Notes under the pieces: model-generated | Seen by the model: the letters and a program-made list of their open reading frames with translations, nothing else | What the model was told of the DNA's origin: nothing | The model's database searches: none | Shown here: positions 8,460 to 17,467 of the stretch, piece after piece | How positions within the stretch are numbered: the stretch's first letter is position 1 | Layout: each line of letters starts with the position of its first letter | Position numbers and translations under genes: made by a program | Source: Dyadobacter koreensis | GTDB lineage: Bacteria > Bacteroidota > Bacteroidia > Cytophagales > Spirosomataceae | Length of the DNA: 64,000 nucleotides | Assembly (NCBI RefSeq): GCF_900108855.1 | Contig: NZ_FNXY01000002.1 | Span: 610,967-674,966, forward strand | Direction of reading: 5' to 3'

Positions 8460-9956
8460 TTATTTCCAGTCGGGATTTTGTTCCAGCTTCGGATTTGCAT
8501 TCATTTCGTCCAGCGGAATAGGGAAATATCTGTTTTTAGGCTGGACATTTCTGGTAGGATAAACAGGATTAACCGCTTTCGGGATAACTGTAAGGAATTT
8601 ACCTGTACGTGTCAGATCATACCAGCGGTCACCTTCGGCGAAAAATTCCCAGGCTCGTTCCTGTAAAACGGCATCAACAAAGGCGTCTTTGGTCAAACCT
8701 GTTTTGAGATCAGCCAGTCCGGCGCGCTTCCGAACCGTGTTGATATAACCGTATGCGGCAGCAGTTGCTCCGTTCAGTCGTGCTTCCGCCTCCGCAGCTA
8801 TCAGATATAAGTCAGGCAATCTTAGAATTGGAACATTTGGAACAAAGCCGATCGTAGAAACCGGGTCCATGTATTTTTTGATAAGAACTCCTTCTGTGGT
8901 AATAGGCGTTATACTGCGCTGAGGCACTGTCGCGCCACTTTTATTGACATATGAGGTATCCAAAAGCTGGCGGCGTTTGTCGGCTGGGTCGAAAGAATTG
9001 AAGAATGACTGGTAAGCGAACATTGAACCATAGGAAGTTCTTGCATAGGCGGGCGCGGCGCTGCCTGGAGGGCCGCAAAGTCCTACCAGCTGATGGCTGG
9101 CGCCGGGAGAAATCGGATCAACTTCGTAGGCCCACATATTTTCATTTCTCGCTGCATCTTCTTTGTCGTATTTGTAAACATCCAGCACATCTGGCATCAG
9201 CGAATATTTGCCAGACGCAATAACCACCTTTGCCTTTTCCAGAGCCTTGGCCCAATCCTCGTTATACAAAGCAGCCTTGGCGTAAAGTGCGCTCACAACT
9301 TCATTGGAAGGACGACTTTTTTCATTGGCAGGATAAGAAGGCAAGCCAGCTGCCAGTGCCTGGTCAAGATCTGCGTAAATTTGCTTGTAAACCTCGGCTT
9401 TGGGACTTTTTGCAACAATCGCCTCTTCTTCGGTATAACTTGGCGTAATCTTGATTGGTACGTCACCGAAATTTTTAGCCAGGAGCCAATGGTAAAAGGC
9501 ACGAAGAAAATAAGCTTCTCCAATAATCTGTCTTTTACGGTTTTCGTCCATCGTTGCATCGGGAACTTTTGCAATGACCCAATTTGCTTTTTCAATTCCA
9601 CTGTAAGAAGATGACCAGATCTGTTGAGGAGACTCGCTTGTGCGGGCGTTGCTTTTTTGCGTGGTATAATTAACATCGTAAGTAAACAATGTCAGGGTGT
9701 TCCGGCCAACCACTGCCCGCGGATAAGTTTGATCATCGCTGAAATCAGCCACCAGTGTCAGCGCCGGCCCATTCCCGAGTTCCCTTAACGGCCCGTAAGC
9801 TCCAATTAAGCCTTTTTCAGCATCGGCGGCAGTTTTGTAAAAATCCTCGGTATAGATAGATGAATAAATTTTTTCATCCAGTTGACAGGCATTCAGAGAT
9901 AAAGCAGCACTTAAAATAAAGGAAAGGCGCGTCGTATTTTTAAATATTTTTTTCAT
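8460..9956 (-). CDS. SusD/RagB family glycan-binding lipoprotein
   Basis: Surface lipoprotein that caps its SusC partner and captures oligosaccharides. The leader MKKIFKNTTRLSFILSAALSLNAC ends in a lipobox (LNAC, Cys24). The N-terminus (SSIYTEDFYKTAADAEKGLIGAYGPL) and the C-terminal signatures (PNVPILRLPDLYLIAAEAEARLNG, ERAWEFFAEGDRWYDLTRTGKF, NRYFPIPLDEMNANPKLEQNPDW) are typical of the family, and 498 residues is a usual length. It follows susC by 47 bases and precedes the flavinylation-motif protein by 41, so it belongs to the LacI-linked operon. Confidence 0.95.
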   Translation of the reverse strand: MKKIFKNTTRLSFILSAALSLNACQLDEKIYSSIYTEDFYKTAADAEKGLIGAYGPLRELGNGPALTLVADFSDDQTYPRAVVGRNTLTLFTYDVNYTTQKSNARTSESPQQIWSSSYSGIEKANWVIAKVPDATMDENRKRQIIGEAYFLRAFYHWLLAKNFGDVPIKITPSYTEEEAIVAKSPKAEVYKQIYADLDQALAAGLPSYPANEKSRPSNEVVSALYAKAALYNEDWAKALEKAKVVIASGKYSLMPDVLDVYKYDKEDAARNENMWAYEVDPISPGASHQLVGLCGPPGSAAPAYARTSYGSMFAYQSFFNSFDPADKRRQLLDTSYVNKSGATVPQRSITPITTEGVLIKKYMDPVSTIGFVPNVPILRLPDLYLIAAEAEARLNGATAAAYGYINTVRKRAGLADLKTGLTKDAFVDAVLQERAWEFFAEGDRWYDLTRTGKFLTVIPKAVNPVYPTRNVQPKNRYFPIPLDEMNANPKLEQNPDWK

Positions 9957-10003
9957 CGGATCGAATGTTTTATTTAAGTCGTATCAGTGATTATAACTTG
10001 TTT

Positions 10004-13000
10004 TTAAAAAGTTACCTGAATACCACCTAATAGTGATTTTGCCTGTGGATACACGAAATTGTCAACGCCCATCACCGTATTTGAGCCCGCATAAGTATTT
10101 ACTTCCGGATCAAAGCCACTGTATTTTGTGAACGTGAACAGGTTGTTAGCACTCACATAAAGACGTATTCTCTCCACACCCTTGAATTTTGGCACATTAT
10201 AACCCAGCGTAATATTTTTACAACGCAGGTATGAACCATCTTCTACAACGTAATTGGTGATTGGTAAACGGCCGCCCTGGAATCCGCTTACATACTGGTT
10301 ATTCGGATTTGTCGGCGACCAGCGATCTGCTACCCCTGCCAGCATATTCCGTTGTCCGAGGGGGTTTTCGAAAGAAAGACGGCTTGCATTGTAGATATCG
10401 TTGCCTTGTGTTCCTGAGAAAAAGGCTCCGAGATCAAATCCTTTGAAAGACATATTGGTTGAGAAACCATAGATGAACTTCGGATTTGGATTTCCGACAA
10501 TTACCTGATCGTCTGCATTGATAAGGCCATCGCCGGTAACATCCTTTACTTTATGGCCACCCAGGCGACCGTCATATCCAGGCAAGATTGCTTCTCCTGA
10601 TTGATTGACTCCATCAAAAACATAGGTTTTGAATAAACCTAATGGCTGTCCAACTTTAAGTACCGTGTATGTGGTTGCGAAACGCTCATTTGTAACACCT
10701 CCGTCAAGATCCAGAATTTTGTTCCTGTTAATGGTCATATTTCCCGAGATATCCCACTTGAAAGCGCCGTCCGAAATTCTTCCGTTTACAGCGAGTTCAA
10801 TTCCTTTGTTTTCCAGCGAAGCAAAGTTTCCGGTAATGTCATTGTAGCCAGAGCTGAGAGGAAGCTTTTTAACATACAAAAGATCGTTTGTCTTTTTGTA
10901 ATAAAAATCAGCGATCAAACTCAACCGGTTGTTCAGAAAACTGATATCTGCTCCGATATTTGTCTGCGTTGAACGTTCCCAGCGAAGATTTGGATTGGCA
11001 ATTCTTGTGGGATTAATGCCGGTCAGATAGGTATGGTTGAAAATGTAATCACTTTCGGTTGCCGCCACCGTTTGAAGGGATTGATAAGGATTGATCCCTC
11101 CTGCATTTCCAGTAATACCATAACTGGCGCGTAATTTTAAATCGGACATCCAGTTAACCTGTTTCATAAATGGCTCTTCGATGATCCGGTAAGCCGCGGA
11201 AACAGCCGGGAAAATTCCATACTTATTATTAGCACCAAATTTGCTAGACCCATCTATGCGTGCTGTGAGATCAAGGAAAAACTTGTCTTTAAATCCGTAG
11301 TTCACACGCGCCATGTAAGAATCAAGGCGCTGGCTTCTCCGGTCACTTTTTACCGTACGTGTGAGTGCTAGCTGAAGTGCCTCATTTTGAGTGGCATCGT
11401 TTGGAAAACCTGTTGCTGAAATCTCATTGGAGTTATTCATTTCAATCTGAGTTCCAAATACAGCAGTTGCTTTCAACGTATGATCTTTCGCCAGCGTTGT
11501 GCTGTAAGTCAGGATGCTTTCATGTAACAAGGCGAGAAAGTTGGAATTCGCCTTTGTTGCAGAACCGGAATTATCTGTCAGATCAGATTTATTGACAATG
11601 GATCTTGGAGAATAAAAATTAAATAGCTCGCCGCTCTGATCTGCGTTAAACGAAGCCCGGTAAGTTAATCCTTTCAAAAGATTTACTTCCCCATACAAGT
11701 TAATCAGTGAGCGCTTAATCGTGCGTTTTCTTAGTACGGCAGCGAATCCAAGCGGATTAGTAACTTCGCGGTATTGGCCGCCGGCCTGTTCTCCGAAAGG
11801 GAACAAAGATCCATCGGGCCGATAGGGCTGCAGGGTAGGAGGGGCACCGATGGCGGCTCCTAAAATAGAACCCGTAACTGCACCGCCATCACCAATATTT
11901 TCACCACCGGTTTGTATCCCGTCGTTGATTGAATAACTACTTAAAATACTTGTTCCGATTTTGATCTTTTTGCTTAGCTGATGGTCAAGGTTGATACGGA
12001 ACGAATAACGTTTGAAGCCAGACCCGATAATGATCCCTTTCTGGTCAAAATAGTTTAAAGAAAGAGCGAGCTGCGTTTTATCATTTCCTCCGTTGATGGA
12101 AAGCTGATGATTTTGAATCGGAGCTTTGCGGAAAATCTGATCCTGCCAGTTTATGCCTTCACCGAGCGATGCAGGGTCTTTGTAATATGTATTTTTAAAA
12201 ACTTCGTTTTCTAATTGAGCAAACTGAGAAGCATTTAATACGTCCAGCTTTTTCCTTGTTTCCTGAGAACCATAATAGCTGTCGAAGGTTACCCGGGTAA
12301 CACCGCTTTTACCTCTTTTTGTCGTGATAAGGACGACCCCGTTTGCGGCACGTGCACCGTAAATCGCAGAAGCCGATGCGTCTTTCAACACTTCCACAGA
12401 TTCGATATCATTAGGATTAATTGTAGAAAGTGGGCTCACATCCGTAATACCGCCGCCATTAGAAATCTGGATACCATCTACGACATACAAAGGCTCGGAA
12501 GATCCGTTGATCGAGTTTGTACCTCTGATTCTCACGCTGATATTTCCGCCCGGAGAACCGGAGTTCTGACTTATTTGTACACCTGCAACGCGCGCTTGCA
12601 AACCTTGCGCAATATTTGCGACGGGTGTTTGTACAAGGTCAGCGGCTTTTACAGAAGCAATGGAGCCAGTCGTTTCCACTTTTCGCTGCGTCCCATAACC
12701 TACCACAACTACTTCTTCCAGTGCTTTCTGGTCAATCTTTAAAGTAATATCAATTGTGCTGCGGTTGTTTATTGCTATTTCTTCCTTTAAGCAGCCTACA
12801 AATGAAAACACCAAAATGGCGCTGGGAGATGCGTTTAAAGTGTACGTTCCATCAATATTTGTCAGCGTACCCTGCTGTGTTCCTTTGACGGTGACACTAG
12901 CTCCCGGAACGGTCTGCCCGGTTTCGTCAGTAACCTTACCCTTCACGGCCTGTTCCTGGGCGAAAATGGAATTTCCGGTTCCAGTGATAGCCAGAAGAAT

Positions 13001-13033
13001 CAGAAAAATGATTTTACATAAATTTTTTAGCAT
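10004..13033 (-). CDS. SusC/RagA family TonB-linked outer membrane transporter
   Basis: 1009-residue TonB-dependent transporter that imports oligosaccharides with the SusD lipoprotein encoded next to it. After the signal peptide come a carboxypeptidase-regulatory-like domain (~29-110, VKGKVTDETGQTVPGASVTVKG), the TonB-box/plug junction EEVVVVGYGTQRK, the plug (VSVRIRG-like NISVRIRGTNSINGS, PLYVVDGIQI, SVEVLKDASASAIYGARAANGVV) and a C-terminal barrel ending in a phenylalanine (IQVTF). There is no STN domain, unlike the second SusC in this window, so signalling through FecR is not expected; control should come from the divergent LacI protein. It is the first gene of the operon. Confidence 0.96.
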   Translation of the reverse strand: MLKNLCKIIFLILLAITGTGNSIFAQEQAVKGKVTDETGQTVPGASVTVKGTQQGTLTNIDGTYTLNASPSAILVFSFVGCLKEEIAINNRSTIDITLKIDQKALEEVVVVGYGTQRKVETTGSIASVKAADLVQTPVANIAQGLQARVAGVQISQNSGSPGGNISVRIRGTNSINGSSEPLYVVDGIQISNGGGITDVSPLSTINPNDIESVEVLKDASASAIYGARAANGVVLITTKRGKSGVTRVTFDSYYGSQETRKKLDVLNASQFAQLENEVFKNTYYKDPASLGEGINWQDQIFRKAPIQNHQLSINGGNDKTQLALSLNYFDQKGIIIGSGFKRYSFRINLDHQLSKKIKIGTSILSSYSINDGIQTGGENIGDGGAVTGSILGAAIGAPPTLQPYRPDGSLFPFGEQAGGQYREVTNPLGFAAVLRKRTIKRSLINLYGEVNLLKGLTYRASFNADQSGELFNFYSPRSIVNKSDLTDNSGSATKANSNFLALLHESILTYSTTLAKDHTLKATAVFGTQIEMNNSNEISATGFPNDATQNEALQLALTRTVKSDRRSQRLDSYMARVNYGFKDKFFLDLTARIDGSSKFGANNKYGIFPAVSAAYRIIEEPFMKQVNWMSDLKLRASYGITGNAGGINPYQSLQTVAATESDYIFNHTYLTGINPTRIANPNLRWERSTQTNIGADISFLNNRLSLIADFYYKKTNDLLYVKKLPLSSGYNDITGNFASLENKGIELAVNGRISDGAFKWDISGNMTINRNKILDLDGGVTNERFATTYTVLKVGQPLGLFKTYVFDGVNQSGEAILPGYDGRLGGHKVKDVTGDGLINADDQVIVGNPNPKFIYGFSTNMSFKGFDLGAFFSGTQGNDIYNASRLSFENPLGQRNMLAGVADRWSPTNPNNQYVSGFQGGRLPITNYVVEDGSYLRCKNITLGYNVPKFKGVERIRLYVSANNLFTFTKYSGFDPEVNTYAGSNTVMGVDNFVYPQAKSLLGGIQVTF

Positions 13034-13231
13034 AGTTAAAAGGGTTTTGAAAATGACGAAAATTGAAATAATTCAATTTTGTTTCACTGAGAATAATCCT
13101 TATCTAATTGCGAATTCCACCATGTTAATGTGATAATAGTGGATAAACTCGAATTATTACATGAATATAGGAAGCAAAACAAAGTTGTCAAGGCTAGAAA
13201 AAGTCTTTAATATCTCAAATTATCACAAAAA

Positions 13232-13265
13232 ATATCGGTAACGTTTGCGGATACGTTACCGATAT
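13232..13265. promoter_or_regulatory. Long palindrome between susC and lacI genes, probable operator
   Basis: Perfect inverted repeat with 13-bp arms, ATATCGGTAACGT (13232-13244) and ACGTTACCGATAT (13253-13265), around an 8-base spacer TTGCGGAT. It lies 102 bases before the LacI start and 199 bases before the susC start in a 333-base divergent intergenic region. The inner AACGTT-type steps resemble LacI/PurR-class half-sites. There is no T-run on either side, so it is not a terminator. The rest of the region (13034-13366) is AT-rich leader sequence for both genes. Being the operator of the adjacent regulator is an inference from position and symmetry. Confidence 0.65.
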
Positions 13266-13305
13266 ATGGTTATGATTATTTTTAATATGAAAATTTTACA
13301 GAAGT

Positions 13306-13323
13306 TAATTTTGGATATATTTG
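13306..13323 (+). promoter_or_regulatory. Candidate -7 elements for the LacI-family gene
   Basis: Two overlapping-range matches to the Bacteroidota -7 consensus TAnnTTTG: TAATTTTG at 13306-13313 and TATATTTG at 13316-13323, 44-54 bases before the ATG. They lie about 45 bases downstream of the palindrome, so a repressor bound there could affect this promoter as well as susC. Confidence 0.4.
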
Positions 13324-13366
13324 GAGTATTGATAACGGATTTTTGACACAATATTAAAATAATACA

Positions 13367-14536
13367 ATGATTGGTTGTCCTAAATGTTCCGAAGTGGGTT
13401 CGATTATGAAAGCGGGATATGTCCGCAACAAACAGCGCTATGTTTGCAAGGATTGTAATTACTTTTTTACGCTGTCAGATCCTGGTCAGGTTTTGCCTAG
13501 AAAAAAAAGCAGGCGTCATCAAACTACGATCATTGACATTGCAAAAGCAATTGGTGTATCGAATTCCACTGTTTCGCGTGCTTTACATGGGCATGCAGAT
13601 ATCAGCCCTGAAACCCGGCAGGCAGTTTTGGATATGGCTGCACAATTGGACTATCAGCCGAATCAGTTAGCTTACAATCTTGTCAAAAGCCGCACGAATA
13701 CGATTGGGATGATCGTACCGGAATTTACCAATTCGTTTTTTCCAAATGTGATCATCGGTGCGCACGAAGTTTTGACTGAGGCGGGATATAATCTGACCAT
13801 TATGCAGTCAAATGAATCTTATGCCGTTGAGGTTTCCAATACGAAAGCGATGCTTGCTAACCGGATAGACGGATTGCTCATTTCGCTGACGCAGGAAACC
13901 AATAACTATGATCATTTAAAAGTTTTTGAAAAGCGTGGAATTCCTCTGGTACTTTTCAACCGTGTCTGTGATCATGTAGAGGCTCCGAAAGTTGTCGTAA
14001 ATGATTTCGATGCGTCTTTTTCTGCGGTTGAACATTTGATATTAAATGGCTATGAACGGATTGCACATTTGGGTGGACCGCTGAACTTGAGGGTTAGCCG
14101 CGAGAGGCTGAGAGGGTACCGGGCAGCTATGGAAAAATACGGTAAAAATATCGAAGAAAATATGATCATTCAGGGCATGTTTTCACAGCAAAAAGCAAGA
14201 ATTTATGGCAAATATTTATTGGATCTCGAAAACCGCCCGGATGCAATTTTTGCTGTAAATGACTCAGCGGCGATAGAGATAATGTTGATGGCTTTGGAAA
14301 AAGGCATAAAAATTCCTGACCAACTTGGTGTGGTAGGATTTAGCGACAATCCTGAATCGGCATATATCGGGCCGGGTTTAACAACGATCAGACAGCCGAC
14401 AGCTGAAATTGGTAAAACTACTGCAAAGTGGATTCTGCAGTTAGTTGAATCCGAAGAGGAGGTGAAACTGCCGAATGAAACGGTGTTGAAAACAGAACTG
14501 GTAGTTAGAGGATCATCGAAGCGCAATCCAAGTTAG
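13367..14536 (+). CDS. LacI-family regulator with N-terminal zinc ribbon
   Basis: 389-residue DNA-binding repressor or activator, about 50 residues longer than a typical LacI protein. The extra N-terminus has two Cys pairs, C4-P-K-C7 and C27-K-D-C30, with GYVRNKQRYVCKDC between; this is the zinc ribbon seen at the N-terminus of IS1 InsA and related transposases. The LacI helix-turn-helix follows (53-75, TTIIDIAKAIGVSNSTVSRAL), then the hinge (YQPNQLAYNLVKSRT, 96-110) and the periplasmic-binding-protein-like sensor (IGMIVPEFTNSFFPNVI to the C-terminus). It is divergent from the susC operon across a palindrome, so it probably controls that operon in response to a sugar. The ligand cannot be predicted. 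Confidence 0.93.
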   Translation: MIGCPKCSEVGSIMKAGYVRNKQRYVCKDCNYFFTLSDPGQVLPRKKSRRHQTTIIDIAKAIGVSNSTVSRALHGHADISPETRQAVLDMAAQLDYQPNQLAYNLVKSRTNTIGMIVPEFTNSFFPNVIIGAHEVLTEAGYNLTIMQSNESYAVEVSNTKAMLANRIDGLLISLTQETNNYDHLKVFEKRGIPLVLFNRVCDHVEAPKVVVNDFDASFSAVEHLILNGYERIAHLGGPLNLRVSRERLRGYRAAMEKYGKNIEENMIIQGMFSQQKARIYGKYLLDLENRPDAIFAVNDSAAIEIMLMALEKGIKIPDQLGVVGFSDNPESAYIGPGLTTIRQPTAEIGKTTAKWILQLVESEEEVKLPNETVLKTELVVRGSSKRNPS

Positions 14537-14677
14537 CCTAAAAAATTAGTGGTTACTTGACAGTGTAGCTTTTTGATTACCAGCTTCTCCCCAAAACGTT
14601 AAAAAAGTACGCTCTCAAAGAAAACGCACTTTATTAACTACAGAAGAAAATTATGATATACTCTTTAAGATCGTCTG

Positions 14678-15652
14678 TCAGCTAAAAACTTTGCGGAACA
14701 ATTCCAGGCTTTTAGGAACGGCAGTTGCCGGATTTTCCTTTCCTTCCATTTCCAGTGAAATGTAGCCTTTGAAATTTGCGTTCCGTAAAATATCAGCAAC
14801 TTTTTGATAATCCAGATCGAGGTCGTAAAAATGGCCGCCGCCATAATATGTTTTTGCCTGAACGATAGTAGCGTAAGGGGCCAGTCTTTCAAATTGCGGA
14901 TAGGGATTACCTACAAAGTTTCCTGTGTCGACGTTCATGCCCATGGCGGGCGATGATGAAAGCGGTTTGTATATTTCCAGTAGATAATCAATGTTGGAAG
15001 ATAAACCCCAGTGGTTTTCAATCGCAAGTGTAACGCCCGCTTTTTCAGCTGCAACCAAACATTCACCATAAGAATCGATACACCATTTAATGGCATCTTT
15101 ATCGGTATAGCCCTGAATGGGTGGCTCTTGTCCATCTTTGTAATAGGCTGCGTCGCGTTTAACTGTACGCCAGCTTCCGGTATTCATCCGTATGCAGGGA
15201 ATTCCCATTTGTACTGCCAAGTTAATACAGCGTATGGTATGTTCCACATCCTTCTTGCGGTCTTCTGCTTTGGGCTGAACGAAACTTTGGTGAATCGAAA
15301 GCATAGGAAGTGACAAACCGTTATCAAAAGCCAGACGCTTTAACTTGTTCATATACGGAACACTTTCGTCTGTCATCTGGCGATGGAGTATTTCAACACC
15401 ATCAAAACCCAGACGGGCAGCATCTTCGATCACCGTTTCAATCGGATACTTTTTTTCTTCAAAATGCCAGTACGAATAAGTTGAAACAGCAAGGGGGATT
15501 CGACGTTTTGCAAGAGCAGGTCCCGCATTTAGTCCAGATGCCTGAATCGCAGGAGCGGCAGCGGCTGCCATGCCTGCCAGCGCAGTACTTTTTAACCAGT
15601 TTCTTCTTGAAGAAGAAACTTCCCGATCAGAAGGGATAAAAGATTCTTGCAT
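14678..15652 (-). CDS. Exported sugar phosphate isomerase/epimerase-like TIM-barrel protein
   Basis: 324 residues of the AP-endonuclease-2/xylose-isomerase-like superfamily. The leader carries a twin-arginine motif (SSRRNWLKS, 13-21) followed by TALAGMAAAAAPAIQA, so a folded, probably metal-bound enzyme is exported. The barrel begins at IPLAVSTYSYW and shows family strands DGVEILH, LPMLSIHQSF, CIRMNTG, TLAIENHWG (metal-ligand Glu), AMGMNVDTGNF and GYISLEMEG (second acidic ligand). It is the last gene of the sigma/FecR/SusCD locus, about 110 bases after susD with a hairpin between. Members of this fold isomerise sugars, and some relatives work in 3-keto-glycoside breakdown; the substrate here is unknown. 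Confidence 0.85.
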   Translation of the reverse strand: MQESFIPSDREVSSSRRNWLKSTALAGMAAAAAPAIQASGLNAGPALAKRRIPLAVSTYSYWHFEEKKYPIETVIEDAARLGFDGVEILHRQMTDESVPYMNKLKRLAFDNGLSLPMLSIHQSFVQPKAEDRKKDVEHTIRCINLAVQMGIPCIRMNTGSWRTVKRDAAYYKDGQEPPIQGYTDKDAIKWCIDSYGECLVAAEKAGVTLAIENHWGLSSNIDYLLEIYKPLSSSPAMGMNVDTGNFVGNPYPQFERLAPYATIVQAKTYYGGGHFYDLDLDYQKVADILRNANFKGYISLEMEGKENPATAVPKSLELFRKVFS

Positions 15653-15723
15653 GAGATATTAAAGGTTTAGGAATAGTCGTATTCTCGAAATATAATTAAA
15701 GATATAAATAGTTGTCTTTAATT

Positions 15724-15758
15724 AAAACCGCCGGATTTTTTTACGATCCGGCGGTTTT
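15724..15758 (-). terminator. GC-rich hairpin after susD
   Basis: Perfect 13-bp stem AAAACCGCCGGAT (15724-15736) and ATCCGGCGGTTTT (15746-15758) with a 9-base loop, giving U-rich tails on both strands. It begins 6 bases after the susD stop and lies before the TIM-barrel gene. It probably terminates or attenuates susCD transcription, lowering expression of the downstream enzyme. Confidence 0.8.
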
Positions 15759-15763
15759 GAATT

Positions 15764-17428
15764 TTATGGATTTTGTTTCAATACGTTCGAGCCCATGATA
15801 TCAATCTGGGCTTGTGGAATCGGAAAATATTCGCTTTTGCCTTTAACAAAAACTGCACCGTTCAGATACGTTCTTTTCAATTTTTCCTTAGCAATGTAAG
15901 CATTCAAAACCACGTCGGCATTACCCCAGCGAACCAGGTCGAAGTGGCGGTGGCCTTCCATCGCTAACTCTACACGACGTTCAAAACGCACTGCTTTTCT
16001 TGCATATTCCTGATTGGCAAAAGAAGGATATGGTTTTACCAGATAATTTGCAGCCGGGGTTCCGTCAGCATTTTTAACAACTTCGGTCGCAGCTCTTGTT
16101 CTGATTTGGTTTACAATTGTCAGGGCCGTCGCAAGATCATTTTCTTCCACAGCAACCTCAGCACGCATCAATAAAACGTCAGCAAAACGGATTGCCCGGT
16201 AATTGTTAGCGTTTGCACGGGGAGATTCTGCTCCGGCATTATCGCCGCTGTTTGCAAAAAACTTCTTGAAAGTATAAGGTCCCGCAAAGCTCTGGTCACG
16301 AATCCAGTTTCTCCCCGGGTGAACCCCCCAGTTAAGGAACGGCAAACCACGACGGCCAACAGTCCAGTCTAGTCTTGGATCCAGTGTTCCTGTATAAGGC
16401 GTGAAAGGATCACTGGAAGCTAAACCTTCGTCGTTTTTTACATCCGTATCGTTGAAAGTGTCCAATAAAGGCAATCCGGCAGCATCCGTTTTGAACGCAT
16501 TTACAAGGTTTTGGGAAGGCTGATAAAATCCGCAGCATCCGCCGGGGCCCGAGCCATAAGGGAAGTTCAGGTTATCGCCCCAGCTTCCGTTTTCTCCGCT
16601 TCCGCCATCTGCAACTGACATTTGTACTTCAAAAACGGATTCGCTATTATTTTCGGTAGCGATTCTGAAATTGTCGTGGTAGTTTGGTACAAGAGAAAAC
16701 GGCCCGTTGGTTACGATATCAACAAGCAAAGGTTTTGCTGCTGTGTAGTCGCTTTGGTACATATGTGTTTTTGCCAACATTGCTTTTGCCGACCATTTGC
16801 TTGCTCTTCCGGCCTGCGCTTTTGTAGCAGAAAGATTGTCAACTGCAAATTGGAAGTCAGCTTCGATCATAGGCCATATGTCTTTATCATTAGGAAGATT
16901 TACATAATCCGTAACCGTCTCATCGACATAAGGAACCATGTTCCACATTTTTTTTGCTTCAAAATGATACCAGCCACGCAGAAACCTTGCCTCCGCCGTT
17001 GCCTGCATTTTTTCTGCGTCGGTCATGTCGGTGGCTTTGGTGATCAGGCGAAGCGCATCATTAGAGCGGGACACTCCGTCATACAGAGAAACCCATTTGT
17101 CATTGAAACCGCCGATATCAGCCTGCTGTATGTATTTTTCGATGGTTGTGATCTGAGCAAGGTCACCCACGTCACTTCCCTTATATCCGTCATCAGAAGC
17201 AACAGTTCCGTAAATCCAGTTGCTTACGGCGGAGAAATAAGTTCCACCGGAACCTACACCATCCAACAAACTATATGCACCTATCAATACTGCATTGACC
17301 CCGGTTTTATTTGAAAGCATGGCCTCGTTTCCAACCCCAAGCGGTGTCGTTTCCAGAAATTTTTCTTTACAGGAAGTAACAACTCCCATGCAAACCAAAG
17401 CTGTGAATATTAAAATTTTCTTTTTCAT
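15764..17428 (-). CDS. SusD/RagB family glycan-binding lipoprotein
   Basis: 554-residue surface lipoprotein. The leader MKKKILIFTALVCMGVVTSC gives a lipobox with Cys20. Family signatures: GVNAVLIGAYSLLDG near the N-terminus, the TPR-like helix AEARFLRGWYHFEAKKMW, NYRAIRFADVLLMRAEVAVEE, RRVELAMEGHRHFDLVRWG and the closing SEYFPIPQAQIDIMG. It follows its SusC by 39 bases. It is a second, distinct SusD, paired with the STN-containing SusC and therefore under sigma/FecR control. Confidence 0.95.
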   Translation of the reverse strand: MKKKILIFTALVCMGVVTSCKEKFLETTPLGVGNEAMLSNKTGVNAVLIGAYSLLDGVGSGGTYFSAVSNWIYGTVASDDGYKGSDVGDLAQITTIEKYIQQADIGGFNDKWVSLYDGVSRSNDALRLITKATDMTDAEKMQATAEARFLRGWYHFEAKKMWNMVPYVDETVTDYVNLPNDKDIWPMIEADFQFAVDNLSATKAQAGRASKWSAKAMLAKTHMYQSDYTAAKPLLVDIVTNGPFSLVPNYHDNFRIATENNSESVFEVQMSVADGGSGENGSWGDNLNFPYGSGPGGCCGFYQPSQNLVNAFKTDAAGLPLLDTFNDTDVKNDEGLASSDPFTPYTGTLDPRLDWTVGRRGLPFLNWGVHPGRNWIRDQSFAGPYTFKKFFANSGDNAGAESPRANANNYRAIRFADVLLMRAEVAVEENDLATALTIVNQIRTRAATEVVKNADGTPAANYLVKPYPSFANQEYARKAVRFERRVELAMEGHRHFDLVRWGNADVVLNAYIAKEKLKRTYLNGAVFVKGKSEYFPIPQAQIDIMGSNVLKQNP

Positions 17429-17467
17429 AGTATTCTGATTTTAAAAATCCGTGTCGGTTTGTTTTTC

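Noticed and set aside
13140..13200. TTGACA-N16-TATATT match on the minus strand upstream of susC
   Set aside because: It looks like an E. coli promoter, but the other promoters here follow TAnnTTTG; one match in AT-rich DNA is weak evidence.
13232..13265. Palindrome as a transcription terminator
   Set aside because: It lies upstream of both divergent genes and lacks a T-run; an operator fits better.
16622..17314. 230-codon open frame on the plus strand
   Set aside because: Antisense to the second susD and rich in Cys, Phe and Arg, as expected for a shadow frame.
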